Source of the DNA: an uncultured Flavobacteriales bacterium
GTDB taxonomy: Bacteria; Bacteroidota; Bacteroidia; Flavobacteriales_D; Parvicellaceae
Length of the DNA: 48,484 nt
Reading direction: 5' to 3'
NCBI GenBank assembly: GCA_905480225.1
Contig: CAJQPO010000011.1
Location: 1-48,484 of the forward strand
Of the stretch, positions 34,299 to 43,446 are shown piece by piece. The notes beneath the pieces were generated by a model. The model did not search any database. It saw only the letters and a program-made list of their open reading frames with translations, and was not told the DNA's origin. The translations under genes were made by a program, and so were the position numbers. Each line of letters starts with the position of its first letter. The first letter of the stretch is position 1.

Positions 34299-34856
34299 TT
34301 AAACTAAAAAAGGCTTGTAAACCCGCCGTTGATATAACTCATAAATAATCGCGGCCTCCATTTTAGAATCTGCCAGACCACGATGGAGTTCTACCATAGT
34401 AGTTTCAGGAAATAAAAAATCCCACGCCTCTTGTGCTTTTGGCCACTTGTATCCATAGGGGCCTTGTAGCTTGAAGTAGTTGACACTTTCTTTCATCGGA
34501 CAATGGATGTCCGGACCTAAATCGAAACCACGAGTTTTTAAAAATGAGCTATCAAAATCCCTATTCCAAGCCGTAATTCGGCCGCAATACCGGTTCAAGA
34601 TTTCTTGAATTCCAGTTGAATATTCCGATAGTGGTAGCGCATTACGCACTTCATCGATTTGCATAAATCCATTTTCAAAGATCCAAGAACTTCTATGTTT
34701 AGCGGTTAATTTGGGGTCCTTAAAAACCTGATCAAAAAGCACTGTTATTCTACCTGAGTTCAGGTCTAATTCGACCATGCCTAATTCCAAGATAAAATCA
34801 GTTTTTGGATCTAAGCCTGTTGTTTCAATATCGAGCACTAAGATTTCATTGGACAT
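34299..34856 (-). CDS. DnaQ-like 3'-5' exonuclease (DEDDh family)
   Basis: A 185-aa exonuclease of the DnaQ/RNase T superfamily. Exo I is LDIETTGL with the catalytic Asp and Glu; Exo II is AWNRDFDSSFL, with Asp; Exo III is HRGLADSKMEA with the His and Asp of the DEDDh type. Small stand-alone members degrade DNA or RNA ends; the substrate is not predictable. It is not the proofreading subunit-sized protein with a C-terminal polymerase-binding region. Genes on both sides read in the same direction with gaps of 2 and 14 nt. Confidence 0.87.
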   Translation of the reverse strand: MSNEILVLDIETTGLDPKTDFILELGMVELDLNSGRITVLFDQVFKDPKLTAKHRSSWIFENGFMQIDEVRNALPLSEYSTGIQEILNRYCGRITAWNRDFDSSFLKTRGFDLGPDIHCPMKESVNYFKLQGPYGYKWPKAQEAWDFLFPETTMVELHRGLADSKMEAAIIYELYQRRVYKPFLV

Positions 34857-34870
34857 CGTTTTTGGTTTTT

Positions 34871-35275
34871 TTATTTTATGAGTACCCCCCGCTTTTCCAA
34901 TATTGGAATTGTTGTAAAGTGCTTTTCTGAAATCGTCTCTGGTAGAAAAATGTATTTTTTATCAAACATCTTTCGATTCAAATAAAAGCTCACCCAAAAT
35001 TCATTATTTAGACCAAACACTTCAGGAACAATCTCTTCAATTTTTTTAAAACTTTTTCCTTCAAGAACATCAAGAAAATGCCTAAAAGTAGCCGTTCTCT
35101 TACTAGAACCAAATACTTTTCCATAACCCCGCGACGACACAAGAACTCCTTCAATTTTTGCAGGCTTTAAATTAACCAGGTATACATTCCACATTTCATC
35201 ACCCAGCTCATTAGTTTCTGGAACTATTCCAACGGCGATATCTTCAACTTTTGGTATTTCTATGTCTTTAAGCAT
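34871..35275 (-). CDS. Conserved hypothetical protein, Bacteroidota-specific
   Basis: A 134-aa soluble protein. Characteristic stretches are EDIAVGIVPE, WNVYLVNLKPAKIEGVLVSSRGYG, ATFRHFLDVL and FLPETISEKHFTTIPILEKRGVLIK. I recall a widespread flavobacterial family of this size and pattern that is often labelled a phenylalanyl-tRNA synthetase alpha subunit in databases; nothing in this sequence resembles an aminoacyl-tRNA synthetase, and the real pheS is at 14599-15612. Function unknown. Its start lies inside the end of the serine hydrolase gene (8-nt overlap). Confidence 0.78.
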   Translation of the reverse strand: MLKDIEIPKVEDIAVGIVPETNELGDEMWNVYLVNLKPAKIEGVLVSSRGYGKVFGSSKRTATFRHFLDVLEGKSFKKIEEIVPEVFGLNNEFWVSFYLNRKMFDKKYIFLPETISEKHFTTIPILEKRGVLIK

Positions 35276-36440
35276 TCATTTCTCTAGTTAGCCCAAGTGC
35301 AATATTAATATAGTTGTAAATGTCTGAAGGGTGGCCGGCAGAATCTACTGTTCCTCTTTCCCAGCCTGTGCGAAGAATGACAATTTTTTCTGAAGGTATT
35401 GTGATAATGTATTGACCAGAAATTCCTCGGGCGTAATGCACATCGAACCCTTTATAATTCAGAATCCACCAGTGTAGACCATATTTGATTAGAGGCTCAT
35501 CATTACAGTTTAAATTTGCTGGGATAAAACAGCTGTCCACGTATTTTTCAGGCACAATTTGCTGTTGGTTCCACACGCCTTTATTTAATATTAATTGACC
35601 CAACTTAGCGAAGTCTCTTGGTGTAGCGTAAAAGCAGCAGAACGCCTTAGCACGACCTTCTTTTTTGTCAAGATTCCAATACGCGTCATGCTCCGCTCCA
35701 ATTTTTTTCCAAACATTCTTCTCGGCATATTTTGCGATAGACATTCCCGTAATTTTCTCTATTAAAAGCCCCAATATTTGAGTGTTTCCACTTTGATATG
35801 AGAATTCTTTCCCGGGAGCATCAACAGCGGTTAAGCTGCTTATTAATTGATCCAGATTGCTGCCATAATAGGCTCCTGCAGCGTCTGAAAATGGATTAGC
35901 ACCACTTTCGTGCCAATCTAGTCCAGAGCTCATGGTTAAAAGATGTCTTATTGTAATTCGCTCTTTTCCAGCAGTGTTGAATTCAGCCAAGTATTTGCCT
36001 ACGCGCTCGTCTAATGATACTATAAGTCCATCTTCTTTAGCAATACCGATTAGTAACGAAACGAGTGATTTAACAGCAGAAAAAGAATTAGTGGGGTGGT
36101 TTTTATTGAAATGGCTCCAATATTGTTCTAAAATTAGTCGTTCATTTTTAATCACCAGAAAAGAGGCTGTTTGGATACTTTCTAATTGTTCTAGCTGAGA
36201 CGCGGACAATGTAGAAGTGTTCTTTGTTGATGGATGCTTCCAAGAATACGGGGTTTCACTGGCAAAGAGAGTATCATTAAAAAAGGAATCTTTTTCATCT
36301 ATGCCTGGCCCACTTCTTCCAACGAGGTAGGTCATGGATACCCCTTTTAAAATGTAGCCATAGCCAGTAGCCCAAAGCCCAAAGCTCAACAAAGCTGTAA
36401 TCGATACAAGCCATTTCAAAAGACGCTTTATACTTTTCAT
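35268..36440 (-). CDS. Membrane-anchored serine hydrolase of the beta-lactamase (class C-like) family
   Basis: A 390-aa protein with an N-terminal membrane anchor or uncleaved signal (about 9-30) and a periplasmic beta-lactamase-like domain. The SxxK motif is S121-A-V-K124 in NSFSAVKSLVSLLIG, followed by GKYLAEFN, TIRHLLTMSSGLDW and FSYQSGNTQILG, the Tyr motif of this subgroup. The C-terminal HYARGISGQYIITIP strand stands where the KTG motif of beta-lactamases lies. Such proteins include esterases, peptidases and lactamase-like enzymes; true beta-lactamase activity is not implied. lipB starts 5 nt upstream of it on the same strand side. Confidence 0.87.
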   Translation of the reverse strand: MKSIKRLLKWLVSITALLSFGLWATGYGYILKGVSMTYLVGRSGPGIDEKDSFFNDTLFASETPYSWKHPSTKNTSTLSASQLEQLESIQTASFLVIKNERLILEQYWSHFNKNHPTNSFSAVKSLVSLLIGIAKEDGLIVSLDERVGKYLAEFNTAGKERITIRHLLTMSSGLDWHESGANPFSDAAGAYYGSNLDQLISSLTAVDAPGKEFSYQSGNTQILGLLIEKITGMSIAKYAEKNVWKKIGAEHDAYWNLDKKEGRAKAFCCFYATPRDFAKLGQLILNKGVWNQQQIVPEKYVDSCFIPANLNCNDEPLIKYGLHWWILNYKGFDVHYARGISGQYIITIPSEKIVILRTGWERGTVDSAGHPSDIYNYINIALGLTREMNA

Positions 36441-36444
36441 TTAT

Positions 36445-37143
36445 CTAATAATAATCGAAATCAAACACATTTGCAAAGTTTGTTTTTAGTGCTGCTTTAA
36501 GATGGTCTAGATTGATTGTCTCTCCAATTTCTTTTTGCATAGAGGTAACTTGTTTCCCCTCAATTCCGCAAGGAATAATATGACCGAAATAGTTCAAATC
36601 TGAATTGACATTGAAACCTATTCCGTGCATGGTTACCCACCTGCTACATTTGACGCCCATAGCACAAATTTTCCGGGCACGGGAAGGGATGTTTGGTTCA
36701 ATCCAAACTCCGGTAAATCCAGGTAGGCGATCCGCAATAATTCCGTACTCTTTAAGTGTAATAATGACTACCTCTTCTAGAAACCGAAGGTATTTATGAA
36801 TGTCGGTAAAAAAGTGATCCAAATCAAAAATGGGATAAGCGACTACTTGTCCGGGTCCGTGATAGGTAATGTCTCCGCCACGATTAATTTTATAAAAGGA
36901 AGCGCCTTTTTCTTTTAAAATGGCATCTGACAGTAATAAATGATCTTTGTTGCCGCTGTTGCCTACGGTATACACGTGGGGGTGTTCACAAAACAACAAG
37001 TGGTTTTGAGTCTCGTTACCGTTACCGGGGTTTTTTCTTTTATCAATTTTGACACCAATGGATTTTTGAAAAATTGTGGTTTGATAGTCCCAGGCTTTTT
37101 TGTAGTCGACGAGACCCAAGTCTTCAAAATGTACTTTTCGCAT
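36445..37143 (-). CDS. lipB: Octanoyl-[acyl-carrier-protein]:protein transferase
   Basis: Transfers octanoate from ACP to lipoyl domains, the first step of lipoate assembly. The 232-aa protein has the signature RGGDITYHGPGQVVAYPI, the catalytic Lys K158 in ARKICAMGVK, the THGIGFNV-like strand MHGIGFNVN and the catalytic Cys C192 in IIPCGI. Length is typical for the phylum. It shares one base (37143) with the stop codon of the upstream SIS-domain gene, so the two are translationally coupled. Confidence 0.95.
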   Translation of the reverse strand: MRKVHFEDLGLVDYKKAWDYQTTIFQKSIGVKIDKRKNPGNGNETQNHLLFCEHPHVYTVGNSGNKDHLLLSDAILKEKGASFYKINRGGDITYHGPGQVVAYPIFDLDHFFTDIHKYLRFLEEVVIITLKEYGIIADRLPGFTGVWIEPNIPSRARKICAMGVKCSRWVTMHGIGFNVNSDLNYFGHIIPCGIEGKQVTSMQKEIGETINLDHLKAALKTNFANVFDFDYY

Positions 37144-38126
37144 TAGACTTTAGCTAATTCCGATTTTAGATATTCAATTACTTTTATTTCAACCGGGTCT
37201 ACATCATTAGATTCTGCTAAAAGAATTGAAATCCAATCGCCAAGTAAAATATGGTAAAAGGCCTGTTCAATGTGATTGGCCCCTTTGGCATTTAGTTCTA
37301 GGACAGTCGGGGTGTAATTTTTAAAGATTTTTTGGGATAAGTCCATCCGAATTTTAGTTCTAGGATTATCGAAATCGCTTCTGAAAATTAAAACAGCAAT
37401 GCTGTCATCTCCCCCTCCCCAGCCAACGAGTTCATTATGATTCATTTCTGGTAGGGCATGATGCCAGGCTAATTGTTTAGAATTTTCGTTCAGTTGTTGT
37501 CTAAATCGTTCGATAACCCCAGCAAAAACAGAATCACCGTAAGCCACAATTCGTTTTCCGTTTATTTTCGTTACAATGGTTTTGGCAAGATTGATAATAG
37601 ACTCTTTTTCGGCGAGTAATAATTTTTGTGCCGTTTTTATTTGACTTAGATAATTACCGTTAATCAGACCGTAATGAACGAAAAGGAAAAAAAGTTGTGT
37701 AAGGGAGTATGCCAGCATGGCTCTAGGTGGATTTCCGCCGGGCACTAAGATGCAGTTCCATTGATTGTCTTTTGCTAGGGCTTCAAGTTGCCCACCTGAG
37801 GTAATGCATGCAATTTGAGCTCCTTTTGATTTGGCTGCATCAATTGCGTTCAGGGTTTCCTCGGTATTGCCCGAGTACGAGCACCCAATCAGTAATGTGT
37901 TGTGATCAACAAAATTGGGGATACCATAGTTCTTATGAATGACGACTGGGACATTAAGTTCGTGGGCAACTAACTGAGAAATAATAGTTCCTCCAATTCC
38001 AGATCCACCTAGACCAGTTATTACAATGTTGTTGATTTTTTTAGTTAGAGGTGAAAGTTGTGCACCCTCTCCAATACTAATTGCATCTGAAAGAAATTCG
38101 GGAAAACGGTCGATCAATAGTTTCAT
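37143..38126 (-). CDS. SIS-domain phosphoglucose/phosphomannose isomerase
   Basis: A 327-aa protein of the bifunctional phosphoglucose/phosphomannose isomerase family, which interconverts aldose and ketose 6-phosphates. The first SIS domain has the sugar-phosphate loops TGLGGSGIGG and IGCSYSGNTEET. The second half carries RFRQQLNENSKQLAWHHALPEMNHNELVGWG, with the catalytic Glu/His region typical of this family, and the C-terminal helix LAESNDVDPVEIKVIEYLKSEL. It starts the leftward group with lipB. It is divergent from lysS, with 107 nt between the starts. Confidence 0.88.
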   Translation of the reverse strand: MKLLIDRFPEFLSDAISIGEGAQLSPLTKKINNIVITGLGGSGIGGTIISQLVAHELNVPVVIHKNYGIPNFVDHNTLLIGCSYSGNTEETLNAIDAAKSKGAQIACITSGGQLEALAKDNQWNCILVPGGNPPRAMLAYSLTQLFFLFVHYGLINGNYLSQIKTAQKLLLAEKESIINLAKTIVTKINGKRIVAYGDSVFAGVIERFRQQLNENSKQLAWHHALPEMNHNELVGWGGGDDSIAVLIFRSDFDNPRTKIRMDLSQKIFKNYTPTVLELNAKGANHIEQAFYHILLGDWISILLAESNDVDPVEIKVIEYLKSELAKV

Positions 38127-38207
38127 GCACTAATTTGTTTAGCAAGCGAAGTTACGAATTAAGTACAATGACCAATATGGTTAATCATAAAAACGAGGAT
38201 AAATTAA

Positions 38208-38215
38208 TATCTTTG
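38208..38215 (+). promoter_or_regulatory. Candidate -7 box for lysS (TATCTTTG)
   Basis: TATCTTTG fits TAnnTTTG and lies 18 nt upstream of the lysS ATG. The expected -33 TTTG is replaced by a GGTTAA sequence at about the right distance. Confidence 0.38.
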
Positions 38216-38233
38216 AGCCCAATAAATTAAGTA

Positions 38234-39943
38234 ATGAGTCAAGAACTTTCTGAAATTGAATTACAAAGGCGAGAATCTCTAAATAAATTAAGGGCACTTG
38301 GGATAGAGCCGTATCCCGCCGCCCTATATCCTGTTGATGCGCTATCTGCCGAAATGAAGAATAACTATTCTGAAGGGAAAAAGGTTTGTTTAGCGGGCAG
38401 ATTAATGCGAAAGAAAGTTCAGGGGAAGGCGTCATTTGGTGAGATTCAGGATTCAGAAGGCAGAATACAAGTCTATTTTAATAGAGACGAGATCTGTACA
38501 GGAGACGACAAGTCCATGTACAATGATGTGTTTAAGAAGTTGCTTGATTTAGGGGACTTTCTTGGAATAAAAGGAGAGCTTTTTAAAACCCAAGTTGGGG
38601 AGATTACGGTTTTGGTTAAAGAATTTCAACTATTAAGCAAATCCATTAAGCCGCTTCCGCTGCCAAAGGTGGATTCAGAAGGAATTGTTCACGATGCTTT
38701 TTCTAATCCCGAAACACGCTACCGTCAGCGGTATGTGGATTTAGTGGTCAACCCATCCGTAAAGGAAACGTTTATAAAAAGATCTAAGATTATTTCTGCA
38801 ATGCGGGAATTTCTAAACAGTAAAGAATACATCGAGGTTGAAACGCCAATTCTTCAGCCAATTCCTGGTGGTGCTGCGGCGAGACCTTTTGTTACGCATC
38901 ACAATGCGTTAGACACGCCATTGTATTTGCGAATTGCAAACGAGCTTTATTTGAAAAGACTCATTGTTGGTGGGTTTGACGGTGTTTATGAATTTGCAAA
39001 AGACTTCAGGAACGAGGGAATGGACAGAACGCATAACCCTGAGTTTACTCAGATGGAAATTTATGTTGCCTACAAAGATTATCTATGGATGATGGATTTC
39101 GTAGAAGAAATGCTTGAAAAAATTTGCATCGATGTTCTGGGAACAACTTCGATACAAATTGGTGAAAAAGAAGTAAGCTTTAAGAGACCATTTAAACGGA
39201 TTTCGATGCTTGACTCAATCCAGGAACACACTGGAATTGACATAGGCAATATGGATTTGTTAGAACTTAGAGAGACATGCAAGAAGCTTGACGTCGAGAT
39301 TGATGAGAGCATGGGAAAGGGGAAGCTGATTGATGAGATTTTTGGAGAAAAATGTGAAAGCTCTTATATACAGCCTACATTTATTACAGATTATCCAGTA
39401 GAAATGTCTCCGCTGTGTAAAAAACACCGAAGCAACCCAGAATTGACCGAGCGCTTTGAGCTCATGATCAATGGAAAGGAACTGGCTAACGCCTACACTG
39501 AGCTCAACGATCCAATTGATCAAAAAGAACGATTTGAAGAACAGGTAATGCTTTCGGAAAAAGGGGACGATGAAGCCATGTTCATTGATTTAGATTTTGT
39601 GCGCTCATTAGAGTATGGCATGCCGCCAACCTCAGGAATGGGAATCGGGATAGATAGATTGGTTATGTTATTGACGAATCAACAATCAATTCAAGAGGTT
39701 TTATTTTTCCCTCAAATGAAACCTGAAGTGTTCGGAGGTAAGAAAGGGCCTGAACTCTCTGAAAATGAGAAATCTATTTTTAGTATTCTTTCAAAATCGG
39801 GATCAATGGACTTGACCACTTTGAAGGAAGCTTCGGGCCTTTCAAACAAACAGTGGGACAAAGGGATTAAGGGGCTTGGGAAACACGGGCTCACAAAAGT
39901 AATCAAAACGGAAGATGCGCTTTTGGTTGAGGTGGTTGCGTAA
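38234..39943 (+). CDS. lysS: Lysine-tRNA ligase, class II
   Basis: Charges tRNA-Lys. The 569-aa protein has an N-terminal OB-fold anticodon domain (about 1-165), motif 1 around [27 protein letters not shown], motif 2 [20 protein letters not shown] and motif 3 [16 protein letters not shown]. About 65 residues follow the usual LysRS end at PEVFG; this extra C-terminal segment ([41 protein letters not shown]) reads like a small winged-helix domain and is typical for Bacteroidota LysRS. Convergent with the small HIRAN gene, 5 nt apart. Confidence 0.96.
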   Translation: MSQELSEIELQRRESLNKLRALGIEPYPAALYPVDALSAEMKNNYSEGKKVCLAGRLMRKKVQGKASFGEIQDSEGRIQVYFNRDEICTGDDKSMYNDVFKKLLDLGDFLGIKGELFKTQVGEITVLVKEFQLLSKSIKPLPLPKVDSEGIVHDAFSNPETRYRQRYVDLVVNPSVKETFIKRSKIISAMREFLNSKEYIEVETPILQPIPGGAAARPFVTHHNALDTPLYLRIANELYLKRLIVGGFDGVYEFAKDFRNEGMDRTHNPEFTQMEIYVAYKDYLWMMDFVEEMLEKICIDVLGTTSIQIGEKEVSFKRPFKRISMLDSIQEHTGIDIGNMDLLELRETCKKLDVEIDESMGKGKLIDEIFGEKCESSYIQPTFITDYPVEMSPLCKKHRSNPELTERFELMINGKELANAYTELNDPIDQKERFEEQVMLSEKGDDEAMFIDLDFVRSLEYGMPPTSGMGIGIDRLVMLLTNQQSIQEVLFFPQMKPEVFGGKKGPELSENEKSIFSILSKSGSMDLTTLKEASGLSNKQWDKGIKGLGKHGLTKVIKTEDALLVEVVA

Positions 39944-39948
39944 AAAGA

Positions 39949-40284
39949 TTAAAATAAAAGCTCAATATCCAGCGATTTTAGAGGCAAGTACTTTAACTTC
40001 TCAATAGATTTTATTCTAGCGATTAATTCCAAACCTTTATCCATTCGAGCAGATACAATAGCGCTGACCTTTTCAGGAAGATAACCCAGTTTAAACCCTT
40101 TGAAGGAGACCTGCACAGCACTTTTGTAATAATGGGCGCTGTCTCGGGTTAAATCAAGAGTAACGCCTTTTGAAAGGTGGTGATAAATGTATATCATGTC
40201 GAAAGATGATAAGTCCATAACGCGTGTTAAAATACCTAGTTCTGGAATATTGTGGTTGGGTCTTGAAGCTGCTAAATTGTTCAT
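39949..40284 (-). CDS. Small stand-alone HIRAN-like domain protein
   Basis: A 111-aa protein from the ATG at 40284; a GTG at 40302 would add six residues and overlap the upstream gene by 8 nt. Nearly all of it fits a HIRAN domain: an early hydrophobic strand (FDMIYIYHH), LSKGVTLDLTRDSAHYYKSAVQV and SFKGFKLGYLPEKVSAIVSARMDKG, where G-x-x-L-x-L-x-R-(D/E), A-V-x-V and the LGYLP motif are the family hallmarks. HIRAN domains bind DNA ends or occur beside helicases and nucleases; here it stands alone with no such partner nearby. It is the last gene of a leftward group of four. Confidence 0.72.
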   Translation of the reverse strand: MNNLAASRPNHNIPELGILTRVMDLSSFDMIYIYHHLSKGVTLDLTRDSAHYYKSAVQVSFKGFKLGYLPEKVSAIVSARMDKGLELIARIKSIEKLKYLPLKSLDIELLF

Positions 40285-40294
40285 GGAATGAGGT

Positions 40295-40645
40295 TTATGC
40301 ACTTTTTAATGCTTTGATGGTATTGAATGCGTAGTTTTTTAATGTTAATGGGTGTCCTAGCTCTTTAATCAAGTTAACTTCACAAATTGAATTGGTGTTG
40401 GAGACAATGTGCTCAGAGATTAATCCGTAAAGGTCTAGCTCATGAACGGAAGACAAGATGCCCATTAATCGATTTAGCTCGTAAAAATCAATACAAATGG
40501 TTGTGTGGAATCGATTGTTGTTTTTTTCTATTTCGCACTCTAGAAGGAGGCCATCATCATTTTTTTCAAAAACTATATAGTTAATGTGAACGGATTCGTA
40601 CCCCAATTTTAAACTTCTTTCAAGAAGTGATTTTACTTTACTCAT
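40295..40645 (-). CDS. Small protein of unknown function upstream of the HIRAN gene
   Basis: A 116-aa protein from the ATG at 40645 (a TTG at 40672 would add nine residues). It begins MSKVKSLLERSLKLGYESVHINYIVFEKNDDGLLLECEIEKN and continues with an FYELNRLMGILSSVHELDLYGLISEHI helical segment. No signal peptide, membrane helix or known motif. It is 10 nt upstream of the HIRAN protein's ATG, so they are probably translated from one mRNA and may act together. I do not recognise the family. Confidence 0.6.
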   Translation of the reverse strand: MSKVKSLLERSLKLGYESVHINYIVFEKNDDGLLLECEIEKNNNRFHTTICIDFYELNRLMGILSSVHELDLYGLISEHIVSNTNSICEVNLIKELGHPLTLKNYAFNTIKALKSA

Positions 40646-40747
40646 ATCGTTTGAATTAATTGCACGATACAAATTTGCGGCACATGTACGTAATCTAATT
40701 ACGTAGTAAAACAGGACTTACAAAAACGTCATTGGATTGATTCACGC

Positions 40748-41770
40748 TTAAAATGTGATTTTTCGCCAATCACTTTCTATTTGATACATGTCTGACATAA
40801 TAGACAAAAGACGTTTAAAAACCAGTAGATTATGCGGACTCAACATTTTTGGATGACTAATAAATTGAACATAGTCGTTATTATTAATAAAGGAACAGTA
40901 TTGTCTCAGCTTAGGCAAAGTTAGTAGCTCAATAGAGAGCATTTCCATGTGCAAATCATATTTTGTCGATTCCCCATTACTAACGAATTTTACTCCTTTC
41001 CCATCTCCATAATTTTGGCCATGCTTTATGCGCCAAAGAACTTTTCTCATTATTCGATTGGCGAAGGTGTCAGCCTCCATAGCTAGGCTGCTAATGGGAA
41101 ATTGCAGGTATTTTCCGTTCGGTGATTTGGACGCTACCTGAGTGTTAAATCGGTAAGGAGAAGAATTGGGCTGAATCGAGCTAAAGTCAAAACTCAAAGC
41201 GTTGGTGTCTCTGCGGCTGCCGCCCATTACACTGAAATCTGCAACAATATTGTATTTATCAAAGAGGTTCGAAAAATCAGCGAATGGTTGAATTGACCAC
41301 CCCCCAGCGCGATACGCATTAATTGAAAATGGGATGCTTGATTCGCGAAGTATTTCAGAAAGGCAATCCATGGACTGATCAAACGCGTCTATCCTTTCTT
41401 GTTCTGTTAAGGAATGAAATCGGTATTTAGAAAGATCCAGAAGACTCCAAGTATTTAATTCTGAGTCATAGACTGCGTCAAGCCAATGTGGGTGAATGTG
41501 GGGATAAACACAATGCCCATTATTTACAAGCCACACCAGTTGCTTTTGAATCAGTTTAAAATCTGTCGCAGCTTTTGCTGATTTGCTGGCAACTTCTTTC
41601 AAGCGAACAAGATATAAAGTGTCGACAAAAAAAATTCCGCGTAAATCGAATTTTTCTAATAAGGCAACGACTTTGCTGGTGGGTTTCAACATGCAGCCTT
41701 CAACACTGCCACTATTAGCGCCTAAAAATAATTCGTAATCAAATGTAAACAGTATCTTTTTGCTTCGCAT
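40748..41770 (-). CDS. NodB-like (polysaccharide deacetylase-fold) protein
   Basis: A 340-aa protein with features of carbohydrate esterase family 4 / NodB homology. FTFDYELFLG near the N-terminus places D11 at the catalytic or metal position, and VYPHIHPHW supplies the H-x3-H metal pair (H91, H95). Later motifs are INAYRAGGWSI and FISHPKML, the Arg/Gly and terminal His regions of the fold. There is no signal peptide, so it is probably cytoplasmic, unlike secreted chitin or peptidoglycan deacetylases. Substrate unknown. It lies 35 nt after the WYL regulator gene on the same strand. Confidence 0.72.
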   Translation of the reverse strand: MRSKKILFTFDYELFLGANSGSVEGCMLKPTSKVVALLEKFDLRGIFFVDTLYLVRLKEVASKSAKAATDFKLIQKQLVWLVNNGHCVYPHIHPHWLDAVYDSELNTWSLLDLSKYRFHSLTEQERIDAFDQSMDCLSEILRESSIPFSINAYRAGGWSIQPFADFSNLFDKYNIVADFSVMGGSRRDTNALSFDFSSIQPNSSPYRFNTQVASKSPNGKYLQFPISSLAMEADTFANRIMRKVLWRIKHGQNYGDGKGVKFVSNGESTKYDLHMEMLSIELLTLPKLRQYCSFINNNDYVQFISHPKMLSPHNLLVFKRLLSIMSDMYQIESDWRKITF

Positions 41771-41805
41771 TACAGCGCATTTTTATTCGGAAAAAATACA
41801 ATTCT

Positions 41806-42828
41806 TTAGTGATACATGTCAAGGATGTTAGAAACAATGGTTTTAATTCGTGTCACGTATGTTTTGGGCTTGAGTATCTTTACTTGTGATCCGTAACTTA
41901 AAATAGCCATATCAAATTCTGGAGTTGGATACAATTCAAATGAAAAGAGCGCTCCATCTTCAGTTGTTTTAATTAGTTTTTGCGAAGAATGAAGCGGCTG
42001 TGAATTGAGATATTGCATTAAAATAGTATTTGCATAAAGTTCTATTTTTTCTGGCTCTTGGTCATTCAATGTAGTAATGCCAATCGTGTATTTAAAATAA
42101 TTGTCAGCGCTAAATGAGTCCTGAGGAATAAAATAGGATTCACTAACAACAAGGTCACGAATTCTGTCTAAACCATAGGTAATGACTCTGTTTTTTTCTT
42201 CGCAATAACCAATTAAGTACCACCGGTTGCGATATTCTTTTAATAAATGCGGGTGAACAATTCTTTCTTTCCACCCTTCGGACTTAGCGGCTTTGTAGCT
42301 TTTATATTTAAAACTGACTTTTAGTTTTTCTTTAATTGTTTTTAATAGGGGCTGCAAATGTTCTCCCCCACCAGTAGAAACTGTAGTTTCGAATTGCACA
42401 AACTGATCAACGGCTGTATCTTGTATGTTGCTTGAAATGTTGACACGATCAAGAATTTTTTCAATGGCAAATTCTACTTTTTGAAATACCTCTACGCCTT
42501 TAAATTGTTCAAATATATTGGCCGCAAATTTTATTGCGTCAATGTCATCTTCACTTAAAGGAATGTTTTCCAGGCTATAATTAGGGTCTGTGTAGTGATA
42601 TCCTTTTTCGCGTTTTACGTATTTTATCGGCGCATCGTGTTCCATGCGCATAGCGAAAATGTCCTTTTCAATTGTAGATTCTGATATGTGAGCTCCATGC
42701 ATAGAGCCATATAAGTTTTCCTCACATAATTGTCTCAAGTCCTCCTTAGAAGGGAAGGGGTCATATTGATTTCTAATAGCGCGGTCGATAATTCGATACC
42801 TTATTTGTGCGTTTTTTACGGAAGGCAT
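41806..42828 (-). CDS. WYL-domain transcriptional regulator
   Basis: A 340-aa regulator. The N-terminal about 85 residues form a winged helix-turn-helix-like region (RYRIIDRAIRNQYDPFPSKEDLRQLC... then ISESTIEKDIFAMRME). The middle and C-terminal part carries a WYL domain: VSFKYKSYKA, RIVHPHLLKEYRNRWYLIGYCEEKNRVITYGLDRIRDL, where RWYLIGY contains the eponymous WYL. WYL regulators respond to ligands such as nucleic acids or nucleotides and often control defence or DNA-damage loci. Here it heads the leftward group WYL, NodB-like, unknown, HIRAN. Confidence 0.88.
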   Translation of the reverse strand: MPSVKNAQIRYRIIDRAIRNQYDPFPSKEDLRQLCEENLYGSMHGAHISESTIEKDIFAMRMEHDAPIKYVKREKGYHYTDPNYSLENIPLSEDDIDAIKFAANIFEQFKGVEVFQKVEFAIEKILDRVNISSNIQDTAVDQFVQFETTVSTGGGEHLQPLLKTIKEKLKVSFKYKSYKAAKSEGWKERIVHPHLLKEYRNRWYLIGYCEEKNRVITYGLDRIRDLVVSESYFIPQDSFSADNYFKYTIGITTLNDQEPEKIELYANTILMQYLNSQPLHSSQKLIKTTEDGALFSFELYPTPEFDMAILSYGSQVKILKPKTYVTRIKTIVSNILDMYH

Positions 42829-43047
42829 AAATTCTGTTTAAACAATGATACGAAATTGACCTGAGTGTTGCGCTAATAGAATTATGTAATAAAGAGATAG
42901 CCCACAGCTTTAAATGATGTTCGTCTAGGTATTTTAACTATTCGTAGACAATAACAGGCAATAAGGCAAAACAGAGGCAACCGATTAACAGTTTTTATCG
43001 TTATAATCAAAGTATTGACTATTCAATGCGAACCAAAACCCACATTG

Positions 43048-43446
43048 ATGAGAAAAACACTGTTTTTTCTTATGTCATTTCTATGCCTCTTTTCTCTATC
43101 CTCAGCGATAGGGCAGGGAACTGCTATTTCTGAAAAAAGGCAAAAAAACAGCGTAAATCTTCAAACCAAAAATCCTTACGAAATTAAATCAGTGAAAATT
43201 CAGTCCAAGACTGTACTTAACAAACCGCTGGGAGCCCTTGGCGTTGATAAATTTAGTGTTGTATGCTCACAGTCACGGGACGAGCTTGAAAATCAAATTA
43301 AGCTTTTGAGAAATGAGATTAGAAGTGATCGGGAATTGAATAGGGATGTTTCTGCGTCTAAAAAGTATCTCAAGACGTTAATATTTCGAAAAAAAACATT
43401 GAAAAAGTATAACCAAAAGAGCGCTAAAAAACCTAATTTATTATGA
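43048..43446 (+). CDS. Small secreted protein of unknown function
   Basis: A 132-aa exported protein. The ATG at 43048 begins a clear signal peptide (MRKTLFFLMSFLCLFSLSSAIGQ); a TTG at 43015 lies upstream in the same frame but adds non-signal residues. The mature protein is strongly basic, with a predicted alpha-helical segment (QSRDELENQIKLLRNEIRSDRELNRDVSASKKYLKTL) that may form a coiled coil. The stop overlaps the start of the T9SS-tailed gene by 4 nt (ATGA), suggesting joint production. No known family. Confidence 0.7.
   Translation: MRKTLFFLMSFLCLFSLSSAIGQGTAISEKRQKNSVNLQTKNPYEIKSVKIQSKTVLNKPLGALGVDKFSVVCSQSRDELENQIKLLRNEIRSDRELNRDVSASKKYLKTLIFRKKTLKKYNQKSAKKPNLL

Noticed and set aside
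33868-36440. Group of lipoprotein, exonuclease, hypothetical and serine hydrolase considered as a defence island.
   Set aside because: Each part is an ordinary-looking chromosomal gene type for this phylum, with lipB next to it; no effector or sensor pair typical of defence is seen.
35268-36440. Possible antibiotic-resistance class C beta-lactamase.
   Set aside because: Only the general serine-hydrolase motifs are present, with a Tyr motif of the YQSGN type and no KTG, as in esterase or peptidase-like relatives.
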